DNA of 64,000 nt from the NCBI RefSeq assembly GCF_015667585.1, contig NZ_JADPEG010000008.1, forward strand, positions 91,534 through 155,533, read 5' to 3'. The translations under genes and the position numbers were made by a program. The first letter of the stretch is position 1. Every line of letters begins with the position of its first letter. Positions 34,792 through 42,378 of the stretch are shown piece after piece. The DNA is from Clostridium sp. D33t1_170424_F3 (GTDB lineage: Bacteria; Bacillota; Clostridia; Oscillospirales; Acutalibacteraceae). Below the pieces are notes generated by a model that saw nothing but the letters and a program-made list of their open reading frames with translations, was not told where the DNA came from and did no database searches.

Positions 34792-35160
34792 TCAGGCTGT
34801 CCGCCGGCCCTCCGCGTTTGCATTCAGTATACCCCGCGCATCCGGTTCTGTCAACCACGGCGCGGACCGCACCGGTAAACGGCTGTATCTGCCACGCCGC
34901 AGGGCACGCAGACGCTGCTGCCGCCGTCTCCGGTTCAGGAACTCCCGACGCACCTGCATCAGGCAGCAGATGCCGGTAATCAGCATCAGCACGGTCTGTA
35001 CCGCCGTAAAAAAGGCGTTGCCCTCCCCCGCCGTCAGAGCCGCAAACCCCATCACAGCGGTCAAAATGCACAGCACCCGGCTTTCCTCCGTCCGCGGCCG
35101 GTATTTGACAAAAAGCGCGCACGCGCCGCAAATCCATACAATCCCCATCACTTCGTTCAT
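34792..35160 (-). CDS. Small membrane protein, first gene of a pair
   Basis: The 122-residue product has about three hydrophobic segments (residues 3-20, 27-45 and 50-68), then an arginine-rich stretch (NRRRRQQRLRALRRGR) and a hydrophilic tail. AGGAGGG lies seven bases before ATG 35160. The promoter at 35224-35252 is overlapped by two 12-bp repeats, suggesting repressor control. The family is not recognised. Confidence 0.7.
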   Translation of the reverse strand: MNEVMGIVWICGACALFVKYRPRTEESRVLCILTAVMGFAALTAGEGNAFFTAVQTVLMLITGICCLMQVRREFLNRRRRQQRLRALRRGRYSRLPVRSAPWLTEPDARGILNANAEGRRTA

Positions 35161-35203
35161 TGTTCTGCCCTCCTGCCGCTCCGGCGTCGGCGCCGTGAGC
35201 GCT

Positions 35204-35252
35204 CATATGTTCTGTCTGTGTTTATAATAACACATACGTTCTGTTTGCGCAA
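35204..35252 (-). promoter_or_regulatory. Promoter with repeated operator-like elements
   Basis: On the minus strand TTGCGC (35247-35252) and TATTAT (35224-35229) are 17 bases apart. CATAYGTTCTGT occurs at 35204-35215 and 35233-35244, one copy downstream of and one within the promoter. GTGTT and AACAC also flank the -10 as an inverted repeat. The AGAACRTATG half resembles a LexA half-site, but the second half does not match. Confidence 0.5.
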
Positions 35253-35278
35253 GCATTTTTTCGAACAAAAATCGAACA

Positions 35279-35305
35279 AGGCCGGGGCGTCTGCCCCGGC
35301 CTTGT
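35279..35305 (-). terminator. Hairpin after the YabE-like gene
   Basis: GGCCGGGG and CCCCGGCC close a 6-base loop, followed on the minus strand by TTGTTCGATTTTT. Confidence 0.6.
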
Positions 35306-35408
35306 CTGTTGGATATAACGGTGTTTGTGGTATAGCCGAGCAAAGGGCGGTTCCGGGAGCAGCGCTCCACGGAACGGTCCTCTGCCAAATTACAAAATCA
35401 AAGGCTCG

Positions 35409-36659
35409 TCAGTCCAAAATATACAGACTCATATTGCGCACGCCGAAGTTCATGCACTCCTGGTACGTATCGTAATAGAGATCCGCCACAATGCGTCCGC
35501 TTTTGACGCCGCCGCCGGTATCCGCCGCAATGGCATAGCCGTAGACGGTCTTGCCGTCCGGCGAACAAATATACATCTTTGTGCCGTACGGGATGATCTT
35601 CGGGTTGACCGCCACCAGACCCACCGCCGCCGGTTTGCCCGTAGAGGTGCGGCCGCCGCCGGTATAGGCGGAGCTGCGTCCCGTAATCACCTTGCTGTAA
35701 TTGACGGTATTGCCCTTGTGGTCGACAAGCGTACCGTCGCCGTTGACGATCGCCGTTGTGGAGCTTCTCGGCTTGGAGCCGACGCGCACCACCTGCGTCA
35801 CAGGTTCCACGTCCACAGTCGTACTGAGAACGGTTTCCTCCGCGAGCTGTCCGTCCACATATTTCTGACGTTTTACAACGGTCTGGCTGCCGGGCACGCC
35901 CTGCACATCCACGACCTTTTTGCCCTTGTCCATACTCGCGTCCGTCTTGGTGGTCGTCTCAAACGGAATTTCCTCCGTGACGGTTGCCTCCTGATACCGG
36001 ACGCGCGCGACGACGATCTGCATGCCATCGCAGACACGTTCGTCCAAATTCACGCTGACTTCGTCGTCCGGGCCCAGCGTGATTCCCTGGTCCTCCAGGG
36101 TCTGCGCCACCGTATTGGACGGCGCAAGCAGTTCTTCCGTTTTTCCGTCCGCCGTGATGGAAACTTCATATCTCCGCGTCACGACGATCTCCGTATCTTC
36201 GGTGACCGTTTCGTTCTTCTCAGGCTCTACCACATCGTTCACGCCCAGCGTAACGCCCGCTTTATCCAACACATCCGCAACATCTTCCCCGTAATACGCC
36301 AAAACGTGATGGGTGACGCCGTCCGCCAGAATGGCCGCGTCGTATGCGCTGACCACCGTCAGATTGATCGCCTCGTCGTTTTCCGTCCGGGTAATATTGT
36401 CGTCCTTGCCGACCTCGATCTCAGGATACTGTGCCCTGGCCAGCTTGAGGATGTCCTGCGTCCCGCCGCTTGTGGTCTGGAACGCATAAAATTCCCCGTT
36501 GTACGTGAGATTGACGTCGCGCGTCGCTGCCATAACGGTAATGACGGAGCTGACCGTGATCAGCGTCATGACCAGCAGAGCGGTCAGTCTCTTAAACGGG
36601 GTTCTACATAGGAAGCGCTTTCCTGTCTCCAGAATCTGCTTCGTTTTCTGATTGAACAT
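35409..36659 (-). CDS. YabE-like cell-wall protein (DUF348, G5, 3D domains)
   Basis: The 416-residue product has an N-terminal signal anchor (about residues 22-44), two ubiquitin-like DUF348 domains (about 45-150), a G5 domain (about 190-275) and a C-terminal 3D domain (about 325-416) with SSAYTGGGRTSTGKPA and AADTGGG, named for its three aspartates. Such RpfB/YabE-type proteins act on peptidoglycan during growth or spore outgrowth; the 3D domain is a lytic-transglycosylase-like beta barrel. ATG 36659 follows AAAGGTGAAACA. It has a consensus promoter 170 bases upstream. Confidence 0.92.
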   Translation of the reverse strand: MFNQKTKQILETGKRFLCRTPFKRLTALLVMTLITVSSVITVMAATRDVNLTYNGEFYAFQTTSGGTQDILKLARAQYPEIEVGKDDNITRTENDEAINLTVVSAYDAAILADGVTHHVLAYYGEDVADVLDKAGVTLGVNDVVEPEKNETVTEDTEIVVTRRYEVSITADGKTEELLAPSNTVAQTLEDQGITLGPDDEVSVNLDERVCDGMQIVVARVRYQEATVTEEIPFETTTKTDASMDKGKKVVDVQGVPGSQTVVKRQKYVDGQLAEETVLSTTVDVEPVTQVVRVGSKPRSSTTAIVNGDGTLVDHKGNTVNYSKVITGRSSAYTGGGRTSTGKPAAVGLVAVNPKIIPYGTKMYICSPDGKTVYGYAIAADTGGGVKSGRIVADLYYDTYQECMNFGVRNMSLYILD

Positions 36660-36826
36660 TGTTTCACCTTTTTCCTTTGCTGCGGCAAGTTCGGTTTGGC
36701 CATCACTTTTTGCCGCCCTCCTGTTGAGCGATAAAAAGACATTGACAAAGTAATACAACTACTACATTTAGGGGGGAGCCCCCTGATCGCCGCGTCATCG
36801 TTATTAGGATTTGTGTCAATGTCCGT

Positions 36827-36855
36827 ATTATATTCATCCAATCGCACATTGTCAA
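36827..36855 (-). promoter_or_regulatory. Consensus promoter of the YabE-like gene
   Basis: On the minus strand TTGACA (36850-36855) and TATAAT (36827-36832) are 17 bases apart. The leader is about 160 bases and holds a short GGGG/CCCC hairpin, but I see no c-di-AMP (ydaO) riboswitch signature. The stretch 36860-37320 holds nothing that I recognise. Confidence 0.75.
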
Positions 36856-37325
36856 ATTTCCAGCGAATCGGATTTTGGGCATTATGAACAAGTTGAAAAA
36901 TAGTATTTTACCATGTTCTCATGATTCGCCGCCTTTTTGCGGTTTTTTTCGGTTTTGCTGGACACACGCCGGATGGGTTTTCTGTGCACAATGCAAGAAT
37001 TTAATGGTTACAAACTTGTTACAAAGATTTCACTTCTGTATTTTATGCCTTTTTTCACCTGCAAAAGAAAATAAAATTGCGCCGCATCCTCTTCTAAAAG
37101 CAAGAAAAAACGGCTTGTACACTGGGTTTCCAGGCATTAGCCCCTCTGGCGTCTCCCGGTTCTTTCTTCCTGTCCGGCTGACGGATTTTCCCACTCACGC
37201 CTGTCCACGCCGGCTTTGAGGGCCGGACGCAACCAAACGGCTGACTGCGCAAGGATTGCCGCCTTTTTCTTCCTAATATATAGTATGGGCCTCTTTCCAG
37301 GGAGACAATCCACCCGCCGGTGCTT

Positions 37326-37730
37326 TTTTCCACACGCGTGTGGAAAATTTTCCGGTTCGTCTGCAGTACTTTCCCCGGCGGCACAAAGGGTTTTCCACGG
37401 TTTTCAACGAGTTATCCACCATATTCCCCGATTTCAGTCCTCTGGAAAACAACCGCCGCTTGTCTAATGCGTACAGAATTCCCTTTTTCAGACCGGTTGA
37501 ATCAGTCTATCCGCATGATTCTGCACCTGATGCGGACAGACTTTCCACAGTTAAAAGGAACCGTCGGAAAATGTCGATATGATTCACCATGCAAAGTCAC
37601 AAAAAAGGCCATTTTTTGTGCTTTTTATCGGCGGCATCATAGATATTGGGGTTTCCAGAGGATTTCCGGCCTGCTTTCCACAATCTCCACCGAGTTTTCC
37701 ACAGTGGAAAAGGAAAACGCTGTGGAAAGT
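37326..37730. other. Cluster of DnaA-box-like sites
   Basis: About nine sites match TTWTCCACA with at most one difference: 37326 (TTTTCCACA), 37339 (reverse), 37391, 37412 (TTATCCACC), 37541, 37674, 37695 (TTTTCCACA), 37703 (reverse) and 37721 (reverse). They lie in a gene-free region between divergently transcribed genes. No dnaA or dnaN is nearby. Confidence 0.65.
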
Positions 37731-37849
37731 GGGGAAAACAGAATAACAGAAAGTTCTTTGCGGGATAATTCCTGTTTAGCCATAACAAATTCTGTATTCA
37801 GAGATACTATATAAAAAGCACTCGGTTTCTATAGTTGGAGGAAGAATGT

Positions 37850-38605
37850 ATGATAGATTTAAAAAGATTGATCCGGGGCGCGGCCATCCGGACACCAGGG
37901 TTCCGAAACCGGAGGTACTGCAATTTATGCCGGCGGCACGCCGCGTTCTTTTACAGATTCGGCCACAAAAGCGCGGTCTTCAACGAGCTGCATATCATCG
38001 GAGGCGGCGAGCGCAAAGACTGCGAATGCCCCTACTGCCGGTCGCACGACCGGTTCCGATGGTCCTTTTACCTGATTGAACGGTATACCAACATTCTGGA
38101 AGGAAGCTGCACGGTGCTGCAAATCGCGCCGGAACACCAGATCGCCAGGCGGATTGAGCAGAACAAGCTGTGCCACTATTATACCGGAGATATTATGCCG
38201 GGACGGGCGAAATATGTTGTGGATGTCACAAAGATGCAGTTTGGGGACGGCATGTTTGATTATATTATCATGAACCATGTGCTGGAACACATCCCCGACG
38301 AAGCCCTTGCCATTTCCGAGCTGAAGCGTTGCCTCAAGCCCGGCGGCACGCTGATCCTGTCGTTTCCGGTCTGTTCCGACCGGAAAACCTTCGAGGATAC
38401 AGGCATTGTTTCCGATGAGGATCGTCTGCGGTATTACGGGCAGACGGATCATTGCCGCCTGTACGGAACGGATTGCCGCGATCACCTGGAACAATACGGG
38501 CTGGAAGTGACGCCTTATATTGTAAAGGAAACGCTGGATTCCAAAACGATCCGGAAGATGGCGTTGATTCCGGACGATATCGCATTCTTCTGTACCAAAA
38601 AGTGA
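37850..38605 (+). CDS. SAM-dependent class I methyltransferase with zinc ribbon
   Basis: The 251-residue product has a possible N-terminal zinc ribbon (CNLC at about residue 24 and CPYC at about 61) followed by a Rossmann methyltransferase core. The core includes VLQIAPEHQI (SAM loop variant), DVTKMQFGDGMFDYIIMNHV (about 125-144) and LKPGGTLILSFP, as in Methyltransf_11. The target is unknown; similar proteins often lie in glycan gene clusters, but no such cluster is here. ATG 37850 follows GGAGGAAG. The upstream region is the DnaA-box cluster. Confidence 0.85.
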   Translation: MIDLKRLIRGAAIRTPGFRNRRYCNLCRRHAAFFYRFGHKSAVFNELHIIGGGERKDCECPYCRSHDRFRWSFYLIERYTNILEGSCTVLQIAPEHQIARRIEQNKLCHYYTGDIMPGRAKYVVDVTKMQFGDGMFDYIIMNHVLEHIPDEALAISELKRCLKPGGTLILSFPVCSDRKTFEDTGIVSDEDRLRYYGQTDHCRLYGTDCRDHLEQYGLEVTPYIVKETLDSKTIRKMALIPDDIAFFCTKK

Positions 38606-38658
38606 GCCGTTTTGCGGGGGTCTGTTTCCGCAAAAACAAAGCTCCTATATATAAGGAA

Positions 38659-38697
38659 AGGGAGGTCCGGCATTAAAACGCCGGGCCTCCCTCTTTA
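38659..38697 (+). terminator. Terminator of the methyltransferase gene
   Basis: GGGAGGTCCGGC pairs with GCCGGGCCTCCC with one mismatch, followed by TCTTTA. Confidence 0.75.
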
Positions 38698-38750
38698 TCA
38701 GCCGTTTTTTCCAAATTCAGGTGAAATTTTTTCTCCTTGTGAATTTTCTG

Positions 38751-38790
38751 TTGACTTAAGGTCGGCGGTAACCTATACTTAAGGTGTCGG
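38751..38790 (+). promoter_or_regulatory. Promoter of the RHH gene with direct repeats
   Basis: TTGACT (38751-38756) and TATACT (38774-38779) are 17 bases apart. ACTTAAGGT occurs at 38754-38762 and 38777-38785, overlapping the -35 and -10 hexamers respectively. This fits an operator for the repressor encoded just downstream. Confidence 0.65.
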
Positions 38791-38811
38791 CAGCAAGGAG
38801 GAATGATAACT

Positions 38812-38988
38812 TTGTCAGACAAGAAAAAAATGGGCCGGCCGCCCTCGGAAAACCCCAAATGCGTCAAGCTGACCGTTCGTGTTCACGCCAACGAAGCGAG
38901 AATCCTGGACGAGTATTGCCTGCGAAAAGGGTTGACGCGTGCGGAAGGCGTCCGGGAAGCGATCACCGACCTGGAACAGAAAAAATGA
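38812..38988 (+). CDS. Ribbon-helix-helix DNA-binding protein
   Basis: The 58-residue protein has the MGRPPSENPK start and the CVKLTVRVHANEARILDEYC strand-helix pattern of CopG/Arc-type ribbon-helix-helix regulators. I chose TTG 38812 because AAGGAGG is ten bases upstream; ATG 38803 is only about one base from it. The promoter is overlapped by two ACTTAAGGT repeats, so autorepression is likely. No toxin gene follows directly, which speaks against a classical toxin-antitoxin pair. Confidence 0.75.
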   Translation: MSDKKKMGRPPSENPKCVKLTVRVHANEARILDEYCLRKGLTRAEGVREAITDLEQKK

Positions 38989-39135
38989 AAGAAGCGGCGC
39001 CCCCTTCCCACAAAGAAGATGCGCCGCTTCCCCAACCCAACAACAGCCAAAGGCTATTATGGTCTAAATATTATAACATGGGCCGTAATTTCTTTCAAGT
39101 TGTTGTTGGGAACGATTATGAAAGGGATGTATCAT

Positions 39136-39411
39136 ATGACAAATGAAGCAGAGTTCCAGCAATTTGTAGAACAGCTTTTGGCAAGGGCCGTCGCGGAGTT
39201 CAAGGAGACGGAACAATACCAGCTGTTAAAAGAACAGCTTGCGCAGATGGACCGCAATTGCGAAACGATGTTTGCCAAAGAGGAAAAGGATTTTGCTGAA
39301 GAATGCTTTGCGTTGATTTTGAGCGTTGACGGGCAACAGGAACAGTATGTTTATCAACAGGGCTTAAAAGATTGTGTTTGGCTTCTCAAACGTTTGGGCG
39401 TATTGGAATGA
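39136..39411 (+). CDS. Small helical protein of unknown function
   Basis: The 91-residue product is mostly alpha-helical and rich in glutamate and glutamine, with a coiled-coil-like middle (ETEQYQLLKEQLAQMDRNCE). It vaguely resembles small clostridial DUF6809-type proteins, but I am not sure. I chose ATG 39136 because AAAGGGA lies eight bases upstream. It follows the RHH gene by 147 bases and ends before a strong terminator shared with rpsI. Confidence 0.65.
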   Translation: MTNEAEFQQFVEQLLARAVAEFKETEQYQLLKEQLAQMDRNCETMFAKEEKDFAEECFALILSVDGQQEQYVYQQGLKDCVWLLKRLGVLE

Positions 39412-39471
39412 GAAACCATTCAAAAGGGATTTAAACCGCCCAAAACCTGCCAACCTGTTCCTGAATAGTAA

Positions 39472-39512
39472 AAGAGGTTTCCCACAGGCAAACTGTGGGA
39501 AACCTCTTTTTT
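39472..39512. terminator. Bidirectional terminator
   Basis: GAGGTTTCCCACAG pairs perfectly across a GCAAA loop and is followed by TTTTTT on the plus strand and TTTTAC on the minus strand. It serves both the gene at 39136 and rpsI. Confidence 0.9.
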
Positions 39513-39552
39513 GTGCCATATAAACCGCTTTGATAAATCCCAGACGGGAAAA

Positions 39553-39954
39553 TTATCTCTTGGAGAACTGCGGTGCGCGGCGTGCGGCTTTGAGGCCGTA
39601 TTTTTTACGCTCTTTCATTCTCGGGTCACGGGTCAGGAACCCGGCCTTTTTGAGCGTGGAGCGCAGGTTCTCAGAATCGTACTGGAGCAGAGCGCGGGCG
39701 ATGCCGTGACGGATCGCGCCGGCCTGACCGGTTACGCCGCCGCCTGCCACACGGCAGACAACGTCAAATTTCTCATTGGTCTCTGTGAGCACCAGCGGCT
39801 GACGCACGATCAGCTTGAGGGTGTCCAGACCGAAGTAATCGTCGATGTCACGATCGTTGATGGTGACCTTACCAGTGCCCTGGTATACGCGCACGCGCGC
39901 GACGGAGCTCTTTCTTCTGCCGGTTCCGTAAAAATAAGGCGCTTTCTCGTACAT
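39553..39954 (-). CDS. rpsI: Ribosomal protein S9
   Basis: S9 is a small-subunit protein whose basic C-terminal tail reaches the P-site tRNA. The 133-residue product has [15 protein letters not shown] at the start, [19 protein letters not shown] near residue 70 and ends in SKR, as expected. It lies 17 bases after rplM in the standard rplM-rpsI operon. Confidence 0.99.
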   Translation of the reverse strand: MYEKAPYFYGTGRRKSSVARVRVYQGTGKVTINDRDIDDYFGLDTLKLIVRQPLVLTETNEKFDVVCRVAGGGVTGQAGAIRHGIARALLQYDSENLRSTLKKAGFLTRDPRMKERKKYGLKAARRAPQFSKR

Positions 39955-39971
39955 AATTCAGTCTCCCTCCC

Positions 39972-40400
39972 TTAAAGTTCCCAAACTGCGGGCTTCTGGG
40001 CGGCGTGCTTGTGCTCGGCGCCGTCAAACAAACGCAGTCTGGTCAGTGCAGCGCGGCCGATGGTGGTATCCGGAACCATGCCTTTGACGGCAAGCTCCAT
40101 CGCCTTGGTCGGACGCTGTTCCATAAGGGTATCGTACCGGACAGCCTTCAGATGGCCGATGTAACCGGTATGACGATAGTAAAATTTCTTCTCCAGCTTT
40201 TTGCCGGTGAGAACTGCCTGCGCGCAGTTGATGATGATGACATGATCCCCGCAATCGACATGGGGAGCAAAGGTCGGCTTGTGTTTGCCGCGCAGCAGAA
40301 CGGCAGCCTGTGCCGCAACACGGCCCAGCGGCTTACCCGCCGCGTCGATCACATACCACTTGCGGTCGACTTCGCCGGCCTTGGGCATATAAGTGGACAT
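39972..40400 (-). CDS. rplM: Ribosomal protein L13
   Basis: L13 is an early assembly protein of the 50S subunit. The 142-residue product has KWYVIDAAGKPLGRVA near residue 14 and the HVDCGDHVIIINC motif near residue 52. ATG 40400 follows CAGGAGGTAAACGCT. A stem-loop leader precedes the gene. Confidence 0.99.
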   Translation of the reverse strand: MSTYMPKAGEVDRKWYVIDAAGKPLGRVAAQAAVLLRGKHKPTFAPHVDCGDHVIIINCAQAVLTGKKLEKKFYYRHTGYIGHLKAVRYDTLMEQRPTKAMELAVKGMVPDTTIGRAALTRLRLFDGAEHKHAAQKPAVWEL

Positions 40401-40436
40401 AGCGTTTACCTCCTGAATTTCGGTATTCTTTTTCCA

Positions 40437-40490
40437 GAGCCTATCCCTCAATAAACCCGCGGTTGCGGCAATTTATTCGGGGATAGACTC
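40437..40490 (-). ncRNA. L13-leader-like RNA upstream of rplM
   Basis: On the minus strand GAGTCTATCCC pairs with GGGATAGGCTC (one G-U), and CAATAAA-type segments (CGAATAAA with TTTATTG) continue the stem around a GC-rich apical loop. A long hairpin at this place is the form of the L13 leader, an autoregulatory element known from Firmicutes. Identity with the Rfam family was not tested. Confidence 0.55.
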
Positions 40491-40504
40491 TCAGTGCAGT
40501 ACTG

Positions 40505-40534
40505 ATCTTACCACACCGGGAACAGGCGTGTCAA
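40505..40534 (-). promoter_or_regulatory. Promoter of rplM-rpsI
   Basis: On the minus strand TTGACA (40529-40534) and TAAGAT (40505-40510) are 18 bases apart, so transcription would start just before the leader hairpin. Confidence 0.7.
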
Positions 40535-40719
40535 CCCCCAAAAGCGGAATTTTTAATTTACTTTGGCAAATGCTTCTGTTTTCACGCCTTTTTGGCTTAT
40601 TATCTCCCTCTGACTGGCTCGCCATTCTAATAATCTATTTTTTCACAAGCAGGGCTTCCTCTTTTATCCTTTAATAGAAGGACCCGCTTTCTATTGCAAC
40701 AGGGTCTGCATCTTTGTCC

Positions 40720-40748
40720 TTTTCAATCCGCGCGCCGTCCTGTATAAT
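40720..40748 (+). promoter_or_regulatory. Promoter of the TtcA-like gene
   Basis: TATAAT (40743-40748) has TTTTCA 17 bases upstream (40720-40725), 42 bases before the start codon at 40790. Between 40535 and 40719 nothing else is recognised. Confidence 0.5.
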
Positions 40749-40789
40749 GGACGGATAGAACGCTATATATAAAGGAAAGGAAACCGATC

Positions 40790-41500
40790 ATGCAGAAGAT
40801 ACTGGGAGAGATGCGCGCCGCAATGGAGCGCTATGAGATGATCGCACCGGGGGACCGCGTGGCGGTAGGGGTTTCCGGCGGGAAGGACTCGCTTGTGCTT
40901 TTGACCGCACTGGCAAAGCTGCGGGCGTTTTACCCGCAGCCGTTTGAAGTTGTGGCGCTGACGGTAGACCCCTGCTTCGGTGGCGTCCAGACAGATTACA
41001 CGCCGGTGGAATCGCTCTGCCGGGAACTGGATGTGGAATACCGCCTGCGCCGATCTCGTCTGGGAGAAATCATCTTTGAAGAACGCAAGGAATCCAATCC
41101 ATGTAGTTTGTGCGCGCGCATGCGCCGGGGCATCCTGCACAACATGGCGAAGGAAGCGGGCTGCAACAAGCTGGCGCTGGGCCACCACTTTGACGACGCG
41201 GTCCAGACCTTTTATATGAACTTATTTTACGGCGGAAAACTGGGCTGCTTCTCGCCGAAGAGCTATCTTTCCCGCAAGGATTTATGGCTGATCCGCCCGC
41301 TGGTGTTTACGGAGGAAAGCGCGGTGCGTTCCGCCGCACGGAGACATGCGCTGCCCGTGGTCAAAAGCGCCTGCCCGGTCGACGGCGCGACCAGCCGGCA
41401 GGATACCGCCGGACTGATTGCAGAGCTGGAAAAACAGTTCCCCGACCTGCGGGCAAAGACAATGGGCGCGTTGCAGCGCGCCCATCTGGACAACTGGTAA
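40790..41500 (+). CDS. TtcA/TilS-family PP-loop tRNA thiolation enzyme
   Basis: The 236-residue product has the ATP pyrophosphatase loop SGGKDS (residues 29-34), the CSLC pair (C105, C108) and the GHHFDDAVQT motif (about residue 139) of the TtcA group. These enzymes hold an Fe-S cluster and thiolate tRNA (cytidine 32 in E. coli). The shorter clostridial members are often annotated only as tRNA 2-thiocytidine biosynthesis proteins. It is monocistronic with its own promoter. Repeat region R2 starts just after the stop codon. Confidence 0.88.
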   Translation: MQKILGEMRAAMERYEMIAPGDRVAVGVSGGKDSLVLLTALAKLRAFYPQPFEVVALTVDPCFGGVQTDYTPVESLCRELDVEYRLRRSRLGEIIFEERKESNPCSLCARMRRGILHNMAKEAGCNKLALGHHFDDAVQTFYMNLFYGGKLGCFSPKSYLSRKDLWLIRPLVFTEESAVRSAARRHALPVVKSACPVDGATSRQDTAGLIAELEKQFPDLRAKTMGALQRAHLDNW

Positions 41501-41985
41501 GACCTCCGGTCGGGGCGGCCCGGACGTGTAACGTCTTTCGCGGACCTCCGGTCAGGACGCGCTTACGGCGAGGATTGTTTTTCCCTAACAGGTAATGATT
41601 AAAACGCGTTTTACCGCTTTTCTGAAAAGCGGCGGGTTCAAAGGGCAGGGCCCTTTGCCGTTCTCCGCAGAGAACGGACGTGCAACGTCTTTCGCGGACC
41701 TCCGGTCAGGATGCGCCTACGGCGAGGATCATTTTCACCTTGTGGTAATTGTTAACATATGTCTTTCTACGTTTCTGAAAAGCGGCGATGGTCGTTTAGA
41801 GCACCGAGCGAGGCTTTAGCCTCAAGCGAGCGTCCCGACCGGAGGTCCTCAGAAGAGCGAGTGGGAACGAGTGATAGAGTTGTTTATGAGGCAGGGAGCT
41901 GCCTCTGGGGCTTTTTTTGGTTTCCCGTCTTTCGCCGGGGGTTTTCGTCGCTTTGAAAAGCGACAGTAAAGACTTTTTTAAAGTT
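41500..41985 (+). repeat. Mosaic hairpin repeat R2
   Basis: This stretch carries GACCTCCGGTC (41503, again near 41561 and 41699), CCGCTTTTCTGAAAAGCGG, CGTTCTCCGCAGAGAACG, GAGGCAGGGAGCTGCCTC and GTCGCTTTGAAAAGCGAC hairpins. Two tandem sub-units start at ACGTCTTTCGCGGACCTCCG. Much of it is the inverted copy of 33905-34222. No protein-coding frame is convincing. Confidence 0.8.
41785..41845 (+). repeat. 61-bp dispersed repeat, copy 2
   Basis: This matches 33607-33667 in the same orientation, about 90% identical, and lies inside R2. Confidence 0.8.
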
Positions 41986-42091
41986 AAAACAAACTTCATA
42001 CTCTGAAGTATCTGGTTTACTGTGTTTTCTATGTAGCTTAGCGTTTATTCTATTGCGTCAAATGTTGGTATTGTGGTTCCTTCTTGAAATA

Positions 42092-42131
42092 ATAAAAAGA
42101 GCTGTCACCTAATTGAATAGATGACAGCTAA
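42092..42131 (-). terminator. Terminator of the metalloprotease operon
   Basis: On the minus strand AGCTGTCATC pairs with GGTGACAGCT (one G-U) and is followed by CTTTTTATTATT, 15 bases after the stop at 42146. Confidence 0.85.
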
Positions 42132-42145
42132 AGTTGCTAGATTAT

Positions 42146-42376
42146 TTACTTATGTTTTTCTTGATAACCGCTTAGCTTAGATCCTGCATCATCTCCATCA
42201 TCAAGTTTTAGACCGGGCATTTTTAAAACGTGATCATAGTCTTTTAACGATTCCGTATGTCCTTCGGTAACAGGAGGATTTTGTGTTTGGCTAAAATTCC
42301 TAATACAAAAAAGCGAAATTAATATTATTATCGTAAAAATTATTAATGCAAAAATAATACTCTTTTTGTTTCTCAT
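42146..42376 (-). CDS. Small membrane protein with LDDGDD motif
   Basis: The 76-residue product has one N-terminal membrane segment (about residues 7-24) and a hydrophilic outer part. Its DYDHVLKMPGLKLDDGDD stretch (46-63) resembles DYYVLDKRDLLLDDGDD (41-57) of the protease encoded directly upstream. The gene begins two bases after the protease stop, so both are co-transcribed. It could be a partner, inhibitor or substrate of the protease; the family is not recognised. Base composition is A/T-rich like its neighbour. Confidence 0.7.
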   Translation of the reverse strand: MRNKKSIIFALIIFTIIILISLFCIRNFSQTQNPPVTEGHTESLKDYDHVLKMPGLKLDDGDDAGSKLSGYQEKHK

Positions 42377-42378
42377 GT

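Noticed and set aside
36660..36826. c-di-AMP (ydaO) riboswitch in the YabE-like gene leader
   Set aside because: Such riboswitches often precede wall-hydrolase genes, but the conserved ydaO segments could not be found here.
37326..37730. Calling the DnaA-box cluster the chromosomal origin
   Set aside because: No dnaA/dnaN neighbourhood is present, and the genes to the right do not follow the expected leading-strand orientation, so only a DnaA-binding cluster is claimed.
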